Source: Symsagittifera roscoffensis
Taxonomy: Eukaryota; Xenacoelomorpha; Acoela; Convolutidae
NCBI RefSeq assembly: GCF_963678635.1
Contig: NC_087062.1
Span: 88,387,845-88,451,844, forward strand
DNA length: 64,000 nt
Direction of reading: 5' to 3'
Of this stretch, positions 12,429 to 23,390 are shown piece after piece (positions within the stretch are counted from its first letter, which is position 1; each line of letters opens with the position of its first letter). A model generated the notes under the pieces. It did no database searches. It saw only the letters and a program-made list of their open reading frames with translations, and was not told the DNA's origin. The position numbers and the translations under genes are program-made.

Positions 12429-13930
12429 AACTCATTTTAGATTTCACCAAGGAACTCAAAGCAGCGAAATAAAAAAAATTAAGCTTTCGTTTAACTTTCC
12501 GCTAAATAACACTAACTACTTGCCGTAAATTCTCAAAATGTAGTAAAATTTCTAGTTTTGCTGTAAATCAATAAAATTATGCAATAAAATTCCTTTACAA
12601 TGCAACAATTTAATAATGAGGAAAAAATCCAGATAAAAACTAATTTTTGTAAGCCTACGTGTGCCTTAATTTGTAAACTCCCTAATTTGCCACATGACAC
12701 GCCCATATTTCACGCACTCTTTTCCACAATTTTGCGTAATTCTCCACTACGTGATTTGTCAATAGTTGCATTTCTAGCTAAGGCAAACTAGCTGAAAATA
12801 ATTTTAAGTTGCTTTCACAAGTGTCAATTTATTCGTAAACCCGATTGGAGGAAGGAATCAAACTTAAACTTGAACAACAAACGCAGCTTACTAACACCAC
12901 CGCACTAATAACATGTACAGGAAAATCCCACAATACTCAAACCAGATTAAGCCAGATTAAACTGGATAAAATATCCTCTTCAAATTGAAATTGAAGTTTT
13001 ATCAAGACCACTTGAAACGCTTATAAAATACAAGACAACACCTACTAAAGCCTGATTGTTTTGAGAAAAAGTATAAAAGGATAAAAGTAATGAAAAAGTT
13101 TTACCCAAACAAAGACCCTACTCAAAGAGACGCTCAAAAAATACTCCGAGATACGTTTCTTAATTCAAAAAATACGTCCGCCAGATGTATTTTTTGCGCC
13201 CTCACAAACAACTCATTTTAGATTTCACCAAGAACTCTAAGCAGCGAAATAAAAAAGTTAAGCTTTCGTTTAACTTTCCGCTAAATAACACTAACTACTT
13301 GCCGTAAATTTTCAAAATGTAGTAAAATTTCTAGTTTTGGTGTAAATCAATAAAATTATGCAATAAAATTCCTTTACAATGCAACAATTTAATAATGAGG
13401 AAAAAATCCAGATAAAAACTAATTTTTGTAAGCCTACGTGTGCCTTAATTTGTAAACTCCCTAATTTGCCACTTGACACGCCCATATTTCACGCACTCTT
13501 TTCCACAATTTTGCGTAATTCTCCACTACGTGATTTGTCAATAGTTGCATTTCTAGCTAAGGCAAACTAGCTGAAAATAATTTTAAGTTGCTTTCACAAG
13601 TGTCAATTTATTCGTAACCCGATTGGAGGAAGGAATCAAACTAAAACTTGAACAACAAACGCAGCTTACTAACACCACCGCGTTAATAACATGTACAGGA
13701 AAATCCCACAATACTCAAACCAGATTAAGCCAGATTAAACTGGATAAAATATCCTCTTCAAATTGAAATTGAAGTTTTATCAAGACCACTTGAAACGCTT
13801 ATAAACTACAAGACAACACCTACTAAAGCCTGATTGTTTTGAGAAAAGGTATAAAAGGATAAAAAGTAATGAAAAACTTTTACCCAAACAAAGACCCTAC
13901 TCAAAGAGACGCTCAAAAAATACTCCAACT
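12429..13930 (+). repeat. Tandem duplication, two units of about 780 bp
   Basis: Unit one starts at 12429 and unit two at 13208, both with AACTCATTTTAGATTTCACC, and they are almost identical for over 700 bp. Each holds the same 63-codon frame (12600-12791 and 13379-13570, MQQFNNEEKIQIKTNF...), which differs by one residue. A third copy at 16990-17720 carries an extra A that breaks the frame, which argues against a functional peptide. Confidence 0.8.
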
Positions 13931-14445
13931 GGCCTCACTCTTCTTTGAGGGACGAACTGAGCATGATTTATAGCCAGCTTTTTTTGCCAAGAGTAGCTCT
14001 AGCGTGAGCAGCTCTAAAAAATCAGCAAATTAATTAAAACGCTTTTGGGAAAATAATTAATAAAGGTCATAAATAAAATTGAAATCACTAAAAGGAGCAG
14101 ATATAAAAAATGTGAAAGCTTTCACAGAGCAAACGAACGAACAGCAAAAGAAAAAAGAAACTCGACGACATTCCAACATTGGAATGGCCAAACTATTGGT
14201 TTTGCTTACCACAGTCACAAACCTCGCAGGATATAAAGTATGGAACCAATATTGCAACAAAGATATCCATTGAGCAAGAACTATAGCCAACTCGTTATCA
14301 AACTCAAAATACGGATCCTAGTCACATGGCGTGTCACTCAGAGAAGTTAATTCCTATCTCGCTATTCGATCGAAATGAACGAATGAACGAGAATGCATGT
14401 AGTTTCGCTCTACTTTATGTAATTTCTAATATCTAATATTATCTC
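13931..14445 (+). repeat. End of retroelement-derived unit 1
   Basis: Matches 17720-18236, including GAAATCACTAAAAGGAGCAG and the run ending GTAGTTTCGCTCTACTTTATG. Short frames on both strands (14057-14290 minus, 14079-14273 plus) overlap each other and are repeated at 17836-18066. I see no domain. At about 14446 unit 2 begins with env-like sequence. Confidence 0.5.
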
Positions 14446-15333
14446 TTCATAGCGTACGCCACATTGAAGCCAGAAATTTTTGAAAGCATACGCGCAATTC
14501 AGAAATTAAAGAAATAATTGAAAGCATACGCGCAAAAGATAGAAAACCTGATATCGAATTACAATCTAGAGGAATATATTCTTAATCCGATATTAAATAT
14601 CATATATGATTTCAACAATTCCCGGAACTTCTCACAGAAATGGACACCAGACAAAGGCAATCAGACGAGCGAAATTTTAGGAAATTTGCAGAAACAGCTG
14701 GTTTCTCAGATACCTACACTTAAGGTTACAGTGGATAATTTAATTTTATTAAGGATTACATTTATCTCAACGGAGACAAATATTGCCCTCCAGATCTCTC
14801 CCTAATCAATATCTTTAGTTTTCTTCAAATTAAAATTGAATTACCAGCTTTCTTAGGATGGCTCTATTACATCCTAGAAAGATTTACTATCTTATACACA
14901 ATGTTTAATTCTATAGGATTTTTATGTTCTAAAAGAACATACATTAAATGTGCAACACTAGAACAAGCCAGCGTAGCAAGAACAGTATTTGCAGGATTTT
15001 TTTTGGAATTTGATAATAATAAATTATAAACAAACCCAAAATTATACGAGTTTACACAAAACAAGTAATAAACTCCACCAATAGCACCACTCTATACCAT
15101 TACCAACACCACACACTTCATTTAATCATATTTTTTTAGAAATAGTCCCACAAAAAATTTTAGAACCTCGTTTTTTAACATCAGAAATCAATCAGACCAA
15201 TGACTTACAACGCAGTCCCATTTCACATATTGCATATCAGCCAAAAGCACTGAAGAAACATATGAAGAAATAATAGAACAACTTCACACATTTAATTTTC
15301 ATTCTCAAAACAAGAACTCTTATAGCTCACGAT
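14446..15333 (+). pseudogene. Retroelement env-like remnant, copy 2 (C-terminal part)
   Basis: Repeats 10817-11715 closely, starting at CTTCATAGCGTACGCCACAT. The first frame (14518-14805, 95 codons) is open. The next piece, in another frame, holds a hydrophobic segment and a run of about 70 further open codons to about 15025. The surface-type N-terminal part present in copy 1 (GNRSSF region) is absent. The break between the two open frames is at about 14740-14750 in both copies, so that frameshift predates the duplication. Confidence 0.5.
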
Positions 15334-16989
15334 GAGCCGGCAACTTGGATCTCTCCATCGATCAATCTCTTATCCTTCCCATCTCTGTAATTTTTACCTC
15401 TGCCTTCACTTCTACTAACTTGCCGGTATTTAGTCCCAGTTTTTCAAATTTCTCGTATTTTCATTTTATATCAAACAATTTTGGACACACACATTTCTTT
15501 TAATAACCCTATCATTGACACTCATTGTCATTTTTTTAAATAACCCTGTCATTTTGTTAATCAAAACCGAGTCCCACTACCAACTACTCACAACCAATTT
15601 TTTCTCCAATAAATCCTTCAGTCATTAAAACAAACCTCCCGATCTCCAGTTCCTCCTATACTGAAGCGACCCCAAACATTTCTCCACTTTCTAGTATTCT
15701 CCCTGATACCGCAAGCTCTATGACAGATGACCAATTAGAAAAAGGCCTCGACGGTTTTATCCAACACCCGCAAAAAATTCATGAAACTGACAAGCATCTT
15801 ACAATTCATCAACTAAGACACTCAGCATCACTATCAGCAACATCATCATCCATCCATCCCCATGAAGCCAAAATATCCACTAACCCACCGCGATACTTAA
15901 TTAATCGACTTTCATCATCACGACTCCTCCGTAGTAAACGTCTGAGACAGACTAACTTTTCCGACTTATTACTTAAAAATCTCCCATTCTTCCCCCAATT
16001 CTGTTATTGAAATACATGAAGCCAAAACCTACGTCACTCTTAAGTTGATGAACCCTTCCTGCTCCCTACACTCTCCTGGTTATCTTTTTCTATTTCACTA
16101 CCCCATAAAAATAGCTATTTGCAAAGTCAGAGACGAATTACTCTATATAACTATAGAACATCAACTAACTAACGAAATACAGCTTGATGACTTTACTAAC
16201 GCTGGATTTCCACGCGCACTTAATCGTTTTATCGCACAAAAAACTAACCAATTTCCTATACAATCACGCAATAATACGCCACATGGAAGACTCTCCTCGA
16301 GATAGAGTTCCAGCAGTTAACTCAGAACTAATTTAAAATAATTTAATCAAAATTGACTAATTTTTTGATCGAGGTAGTAGTAACAAAAAATTTCACCACG
16401 TTTTTGAACACGCACTACAAAATCACACTCGCATTAACTATTGCTTCATAGAGAGTCGCTTCCTACAAAGTTCCCTCTCACAGAACCCTCATCACCGAGA
16501 TACGTTTATTAATTCAAAAATTACGTCAACCTATTTTCTCAAATTTACTTACTGCATAAAAACAACTAACCCTCATTTCATCCTTCGTAACTATGACCCA
16601 GTCCGCCAGATCTATTTTTGCTCCCTCACAAACAACTTCCCCGTTGAAGACTCTCATCTCATTACCACCCCGCATGAAAACATCCAGCCTGTAGAAATAC
16701 TCTTTCAGAGAATTTTCCTAGCGTAAAATTTAACCGCAATTTTTCTTAACATCAAGCTAGATTTTCACCATGAATTCACAGTAACTCCTGACCAGATTAA
16801 AATCATTAGAGCACTGAAACTGCTTTCAATACCCTTACAAACTAAAAAAAAGTAAAAAGCATGCATGCATTACTTCTTGTGCAATTACCCACGTTTGAAA
16901 CTAACTTCCCCAAGGGTTTTTATTTCTGGCCTCGACACCCGTAACTAAAAAAATTTCACTCAAAAGTCTTTACTAGTGTGATGCAACAA
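15334..16989 (+). repeat. Post-env region, copy 2, with an 860-bp segment lost from copy 1
   Basis: Flanks match 11716-12428. Between about 15605 and 16463 lies sequence absent from copy 1, with two open frames on the plus strand: 15720-16010 (96 codons, serine-rich) and 16045-16305 (86 codons, containing LLYITIEHQLTNEIQLDDF). Their less A-biased look and their length suggest remnants of a coding gene, perhaps gag, but I recognise no motif. Confidence 0.4.
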
Positions 16990-18236
16990 CTCATTTTAGA
17001 TTTCACCAAGGAACTCTAAGCAGCGAAATAAAAAAAATTAAGCTTTCGTTTAACTTTCCGCTAAATAACACTAACTACTTGCCGTAAATTCTCAAAATGT
17101 AGTAAAATTGCTAGTTTTGCTGTAAATCAATAAAATTATGCAATAAAATTCCTTTACAATGCAACAATTTAATAATGAAGAAAAAAATCCAGATAAAAAC
17201 TAATTTTTGTAAGCCTACGTGTGCCTTAATTTGTAAACTCCCTAATTTGCCACATGACACGCCCATATTTCACGCACTCTTTTCCACAATTTTGCGTAAT
17301 TCTCCACTACGTGATTTGTCAATAGTTGCATTTCTAGCTAAGGCAAACTAGCTGAAAATAATTTTAAGTTGCTTTCACAAGTGTCAATTTATTCGTAAAC
17401 CCGATTGGAGGAAGGAATCAAACTTAAACTTGAACAACAAACGCAGCTTACTAACACCACCGCACTAATAACATGTACAGGAAAATCCCACAATACTCAA
17501 ACCAGATTAAGCCAGATTAAACTGGATAAAATATCCTCTTCAAATTGAAATTGAAGTTTTATCAAGACCACTTGAAACGCTTATAAACTACAAGACAACA
17601 CCTACTAAAGCCTGATTGTTTTGAGAAAAGAACACAACCTAAAGGACAAAACAGAAAACACCTGATAAAAAATAATGAAAAAGTTTTACCCAAACAAAGA
17701 CCCTACTCAAAGAGACGCTCAAAAAATACTCCAACTGGCCTCAATCTTCTTTGAGGGACGAACTGAGCATGATTTATAGCCAGCTATTTTTGCCAAGAGT
17801 AGCTCCAGCGTGAGCAGTTCTTGAAAATCAGCGAACTAATTAAAACGCTTTTGGGAAAAAAAATAATAAAGGTCATAAATAAAACTGAAATCACTAAAAG
17901 GAGCAGATATAAAAAATGTTAAATATTTCACAGAGCAAAAGAACGAACAGCAAAAGAAAAAAGAAACTCGACGACATTCCAACATTGGAATGGCCAAACT
18001 ATTGGTTTTTCTTACCACAGTCACAAACCTTGCAGGATATAAAGTATGGAACCAATATTGCAACAAAGGTATTCACTGAGCAAGAACTATAGTCAACTTG
18101 ATTTTGAACTCAAAATACGGATCCTTAGTCACATGGCGCGTCACTCGGAGAAGTTCATTCCTATCTCGCTATTCGATCGAAATGAACGAACAAACGAATA
18201 AACGAGAATGCATGTAGTTTCGCTCTACTTTATGAA
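16990..18236 (+). repeat. Third copy of the 780-bp repeat and end of unit 2
   Basis: 16990-17720 matches the duplicated unit at 12429 and 13208. 17720-18236 matches 13931-14430. The 63-codon frame of the other copies is shifted by an inserted A near 17183. Unit 2 therefore has one repeat where unit 1 has two. Confidence 0.65.
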
Positions 18237-18239
18237 ATT

Positions 18240-18830
18240 GAGACATCACCAACACCAATCGGCAACATCGATATCATCTTTTGATTCTCTACAAATTTCT
18301 TCAATCTCTATCTCTCTCGACTACAAGTAATTCACTGGCACGAGTAACTGCCACTCTACTCAAAAAATTTTTAATACACTCCAGCCATCATTCTCAAGAA
18401 AAATTTGGTGAGATAAATGTATTGCCTAAGCCTCGGATGGGTGGAACCAGTTTAAAATAAATATTTTATGTCCAATTGTATTCCTTGTTGATTATCACTG
18501 TGAAAAACTTAGAACAAACCAACCCTGATTCATTACTAAAACTTTGATAGTTTGTGAAACTGAAATTATTTATAGTATCAGCCAGAGAAGAAGTATTTGA
18601 ACTTAGAACGCAGTTGCTCTTCCTCTCCTCTAAACTCGCAAGAATACCAGTTTATACTAGATCTATTGAGACTCGAAAATTTAAGAGTAAGTTTAGGATC
18701 GGTATTAGACTAAGAAACTGCTCGAATCTACCTGGCCGAAAATTAGATAGCGTGTCGAACAGACGGTGTACCCTAAACAAAATTACTTTATGAGAAGGCC
18801 ACCCCGGACCTAAACTCAATTTTATCAGCA
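18240..18830 (+). repeat. LTR-like repeat, related to 44070-44365
   Basis: The 3' half (18520-18825) matches 44070-44365, from ATTCATTACTAAAAC through the stretch GGTATTAGACTAAGAA to CGGACCTAAACTCAA. An AATAAATATTTT poly(A)-like signal lies near 18456. Position at the downstream edge of the retroelement block and recurrence elsewhere suggest a terminal repeat or 3' UTR. No paired copy flanks an internal region, so the identity stays open. Confidence 0.4.
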
Positions 18831-19326
18831 TAAACTATATGGTTTTTTTTGAAAATTACTTCTGACATTTTATGTCATTCAACTTTTTCTGGTTTTTATT
18901 TGTTTTGTTTGGCTTTGCCCAACAAAATAAAAGATAGAAGACAACTTGAAATATATCCAAAAATAAGATACCTCCTGCGTTATGGTCGGAAAAACAAAAT
19001 AATCCGGAAAATTGAAAAAATGTCTAATTTTGGCTGAGCAGTCAAAATTTTTTATTGACTCGAGCAAAAACTCGAGCCTTTTTTTCTCGATCGAAAAAGT
19101 TGAGACCATTGAAGCATAATCAATTTTGGTCTGTTTGAATGAATCATTGAGCAAAGCAAAGTCACATTTGCACATATACCTATGCGTGCGTGATCGTGCT
19201 CAATTTAATTTGTTCGAAACACATCAATGTTTGGTTAGAAGCATACCGATTTTTGGTTGAAAACATATCGACTTTTAGTAAATTTGAAAACCTAGGTCGA
19301 GAAATTTGACCTTGGAACCAATTTAA

Positions 19327-19677
19327 ATGTCGTTCGATTGCGATTGTTTTAGTGGTTCGAAAATGTTCGAGCCCAAAAGCAAATCAGAAGCTCTTAAAGT
19401 GGTGGATCACTTCAAAATCAATCTTGGTACACAACCTTTGTGGCTTGGATTCATGCTTAGAAACGAAAAACAACCAGTCAAGAAAGAATACTGGCTGAGT
19501 CTCACAGACGAGAGAAAAATGCCGGAAGATTTGTGGTTTTCAAATGAGCCGAACAATAAGGATAAAAACAACGAAGGTTGTCCATTTTTGGGCTCTAAGA
19601 AGAGAGTTATTGATGTGAGTTGCAATAACTATAAAGAGGCAAAAGTTATTTGCGAGAGGAATGCAGAAGGCTAAAAA
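19327..19677 (+). CDS. C-type lectin-like domain protein, probably the last exon
   Basis: The 115-residue frame has C-type lectin fold hallmarks in order: GSKMFEP near residue 12, WLGF near 38 (the WIGL strand), YWLSLTDER near 55, WFSNEPNN near 73-80 with an EPN sugar-binding type motif, the GC near 89, and VIDVSC followed by ICE at the end. Three or four of the conserved cysteines are present. A TAA lies directly before the ATG, so either this ATG is the start and there is no signal peptide, or the exon begins at a splice acceptor TTTTAG ending at 19353 and a 5' exon with the signal peptide lies upstream; I favour the second but cannot identify that exon. The EPN suggests calcium-dependent mannose-type binding, but the usual WND is altered to IDV. 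A poly(A) signal follows. Confidence 0.75.
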
Positions 19678-19779
19678 ATGGCTGAAAAAAATTTATAACT
19701 CGGGCGTTAATTTTCTGAGAATTATTTATTGAAATAACTTCAAATGAAATCATTCATTTTATTGTAATGCAACTGTAGT

Positions 19780-19785
19780 AATAAA
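19780..19785 (+). promoter_or_regulatory. Poly(A) signal of the lectin-like gene
   Basis: AATAAA about 100 bases after the stop codon at 19675-19677, followed by a T-rich stretch. The placement is normal for a 3' UTR and supports the idea that the lectin-like exon is a terminal exon of a real gene. Confidence 0.6.
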
Positions 19786-19929
19786 GGTTCTCTATTATTA
19801 GACATAAAACTCCACCTAAAATCACCTTAAAAGTACCCTAACACGTTTTCCTTCAAAACCACCTGAGAAGCTTTGCCTGTCCGATTGCTATAAAAGTTAG
19901 CTCACCAGCTGATTTAGGGGAGGGGTAAA

Positions 19930-20335
19930 TAATTCAACAGCGAATTAGCTCACCTGCCGAAAAGGGCTCCCTTTGTACTATTTTGTGATATCAATTTTTG
20001 GCTGACTGCCCCAAAAGTTTTTCTAAAGGCGCCTTCGACGCCAAAATATATACTAATTTTGAGGGGGGATTGAAGATCGCGCGCCGAAAAAACGCGGTTT
20101 TTTGGTCAAAATTTTCCAAAAAGTGCTGAAAAACGCCTTTTTTTGTCTATTTTTTATAGTGCCTTTTTGCTTATTTTTTTAAACGACTTTTTTTGCCTAT
20201 TATGAGGTCTTTATAGTGGTGTGAGAGGGCTCAGATAATCAATTTTTGGTCGACCAAAAAAAAGGTCGACAAATTTTTTAATTTTTTTTAAATCCTCCCC
20301 CCCCCCTCGAGGAAATCCTAGATCCTTCCCTGATT
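19930..20335 (-). mobile_element. hAT-like MITE, diverged copy
   Basis: Related to the complete copy at 38682-39017 but reversed. It contains the family's inner sequence (CTTTGTACTATTTTGTGATA, GGCGCCTTCGACGCC, GATCGCGCGCCGAAAAA) and ends with CTAGATCCTTCCCTG, the complement of the family terminus. The left end (about 19930-19965) is diverged, and no target duplication is evident. Confidence 0.6.
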
Positions 20336-22080
20336 AGCATGCGGACAAATTGAGATATTGCAAACATGTTTGTCTACAAAACTTTACGGAAAAAATCTTT
20401 TTACACAACAAAATTTATGCTGATGTTAGGTGGTGTGTTGAAGTAGGGGAAAAAGGAAAAAGCCAACAACTAAAAGCACCGTATTTCACTAGAAGCAATT
20501 GCCACTAGTTTCAGGTGAAGCGAAGTGGGTCTAATAGAGGGGGTTTGTCCGCCCCAACCCCTCGCCACAGTTTAACACCCTCATTACCCGAGGGGTCCAT
20601 ATTTGGTACAGTTTTACGGCATACAAACTGTAGAGTCGGTTTCGCTCACCCCACCATAAAATCGGCTAGGTTAGTTGGCATCAGACTGACTTTTGATCCA
20701 GGTTCTAGACAGAAACCAACGCACATGTGTGCATGGATGGGCGAGTGTGCGTTCATGTAGTTACGTTTTTTGGTTATTTGTTTTAATTACTCGTTCAATT
20801 AAATATAAAGCAACATCGAGTTGCTTTATATTGAATAGGCTAAAGTAGATCCAAAACTTTAGCATCAATGCGTATTTTAGTTGTACGCATAATACTTATC
20901 TGATTCATTCACGTTTATGCAAATTTTCACGCTTCAAGAGAGCACCCGCGTTGACCTCCATAAACCGAAAATTTGGTCAACCCGGGCAATTAACCTTCAA
21001 ATGAATATATTACTGTTGGAACGCGCTAAAAAGTTTAAGAAAGTTTCTTGGGTTCATTACTTCTTATTTTTTTAGTTTTCACCAAGAATTTGTACGTCAA
21101 ACTCACGGGTTTTGGGGAATCTTCTGATTTTTAGAAATTTGTCGAATTCATGGATGACATAAGTTAAGTTTCACCAAATTTTTTTGATGTTATTATTTAA
21201 AAAAAATTGTCTCTCATTAAATCATCGGGTTTTTTCGGACCGAGCTAAACAACGTTTAAAGGTATTTTTGTTATCAGATTGACAGATAGGTCAGATAGAG
21301 CTCAAAACGAAAAAAACTCTAGAGAAAAAGCTTGTTTTATCAATACCTGCTAATCTTGACAGTTTGAGACCAAGTAAAAACATTCAGCACAACATGAAAA
21401 ACTCAGGAATGAAAGATACAACGGTTGTGATGAGCTTGCAGTGTTAAAAATTAGTCCAGTCAATAGAGTTTTACAAGCAAGATTTAATTTCAAAGTGAAG
21501 AAATCCTTGAAGACTTAAGATATCGCACATGGCTCTCTTCTTTATAAACCGTTTTTTAATATCCTGTAACACCTGTTGTTTTCGTACTTTTATCTGTTAC
21601 GAAGAACTACTGAGTTTTAAATGAATTGAAATTTTTTTTTCGAGTCTCCATTGCAAACAATGAATTGCTTAAAAAAACCGCTTCACTGGTCTTATAATTT
21701 TTAAACTTTATTTCGCTTTTCGATGAAAATTAATTTTCAGATGTATTTTGTTTAAAGGTTTTCCAAACTTTAAAAATTTATCACTTTTAGCTTTCTTTAC
21801 TTGTTTGTTAAGCCAGTCTAGTTTTGTCTTAAAAAACTTTATAGATGCTGAAAATGCGCAGATCCAAGCAAAGATAGGGACAAGTTATTTTGCAGTTTCG
21901 CAGATGCACAATAAAAATAATCCAAACTAGCTGAAACTGAACCCTCCAATTTTTTCTTGTGTTTTTATGTTTTATGTTTTTAGCTATATTTGTGTTCAAA
22001 TTTAAACTGAACAGAACAAGACAAAAATTTGAAACTTTTCCATATCCAGAATAATAACGTCAGCATCAGGTAAATCTAGG
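20336..22080. other. Intergenic, no gene recognised
   Basis: AT-rich sequence. A more GC-rich island at 20515-20760 holds an 81-codon frame without recognisable domain. A short hairpin (stem TATAAAGCAA / TTGCTTTATA) lies at about 20806-20832. No splice pattern or protein motif seen. Confidence 0.4.
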
Positions 22081-22089
22081 ATTATAACA

Positions 22090-22228
22090 TGACTCAGCTG
22101 AGAGTCACGATTGTCGCAATCCTGATTTGCCGCTCTGTATAAAAAGGTGAAGTCATTAGCTTTTATTGTATCCTCACAGTTTTGAGAGAGAGAGAGAGAG
22201 AGAGAGAGAGTTGCGTTGAATCAATAAA
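22090..22228 (+). promoter_or_regulatory. TATA box, GA repeat and AATAAA cluster: promoter or solo LTR
   Basis: In order: an imperfect palindrome TGACTCAGCTGAGAGTCA (22090-22107), a TATA box TATAAAAAGG (22138-22147), a (GA)n tract (about 22184-22210) and AATAAA (22223-22228). A TATA box about 85 bases before a poly(A) signal is the layout of the U3/R part of an LTR. The TATA box with TGACTCA-like and GA elements would also suit a cellular promoter. I found no second copy in the window and no coding exon downstream. Confidence 0.35.
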
Positions 22229-22229
22229 A

Positions 22230-23390
22230 CTCCCCGCGATAAAAACTTAGAGCTTCTGAACTGAAGGACACACTAAATTTATATCGAACTCTTCAACAAA
22301 TCCATTTTCAACCAACTGTGTGGTTTTTACTAAGCCACTAGTATAAGACTGTTTTCAGAAACACGTTCCACGAGCTATAAATTTTCCGTAATTTTTTGTT
22401 AAGCTTTCAAAGAAATTTATTTTTTTTACTAACTCTAGCATAGTGCCATGTCCTCTGGTTCCCATGTTTTTTTCTAGAAAAATTACTAAAAAGCTGCTCA
22501 CTGCTTAACATAGACTCAATGATACACACGTTTCGAATCCGGACAGTTTCTTAAAAGTTTCTTTTTTAAAATAAAAATCGCTTTTGAGCGTTTATGCTCC
22601 AAATGATTCGCTAATTTTCACAGGATATGTTCCTTTTATCAAAATTCATCAATTTTTGGTAAACTGGTCGAGTCTGGTGTTCTTGATGTATATAAACTTA
22701 ATTGCGGACAAATTGTTTCTAATCTTAGTTCAACTTCGAACAAAAAAAATTGTTTTGAGTGATCCGTAGAAACGAAGGTACACCTAAGTTCTTGGAATTT
22801 TGAGGTCTTAATGCTGTGTTTAGGATGACTTCACTTCCATTTTCAATTCCATTTTAAGAGGTTTTCTTCAATCGCACTTTTGCGCTATCCTTCTTTTAGC
22901 AGTAGATCTTAAATCAATTATGTCAAAATTTTTTCGATAGAGCCAAAAGGTATTTTATGAAGATTTGTGCGTTTTTCTTCACAGAGTGTTGTTTTCCCGA
23001 CTAGGTACCATAGTCGAAATGCTCTGTGCTCAAGTTCAATTCTCAAGCAGATATCCAAAAACTTCCAAACTATTTTTGCATATATTTTTTTTCGTGAAAT
23101 TTTTCCAATTCTTTGCCTTTGTCATGCATGATTTTTTACTGTAACAACTACACCAGGCAATCATTTTGACAAATTGTTCTAAATTAATAACCGCTTGGCA
23201 TTAATTTTTGCTCAAATCACGGATTGTTTTCCGGCAACGTTTACCCACAAATCATTTCCGAACTTCTCTTATGACACAAAATTTTCAGTTGAAATTTTGT
23301 TTGCGGCTAAGCTTTTGAAGCGCAGGAAAATTTAATTTTTATCGTTTACCCAAAACCTGAATCAGAGTTTTAGTTAATCATAAAATCAAA
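22230..23390. other. Intergenic, low-copy repeats only
   Basis: No coding frame with recognisable content. 23210-23390 (from ATCACGGATTG) recurs in diverged form at about 25385-25570, so part of it is a dispersed repeat. Confidence 0.4.

Noticed and set aside
12600-17350. Conserved 63-codon peptide MQQFNNEEKIQIKTNF...
   Set aside because: It is repeated only because the surrounding 780 bp were duplicated, and the third copy is frameshifted. The conservation is at DNA level.
20515-20760. GC-richer 81-codon frame as a small gene or SINE
   Set aside because: No domain, no poly(A) tail, no second copy in the window and no clear internal promoter boxes.
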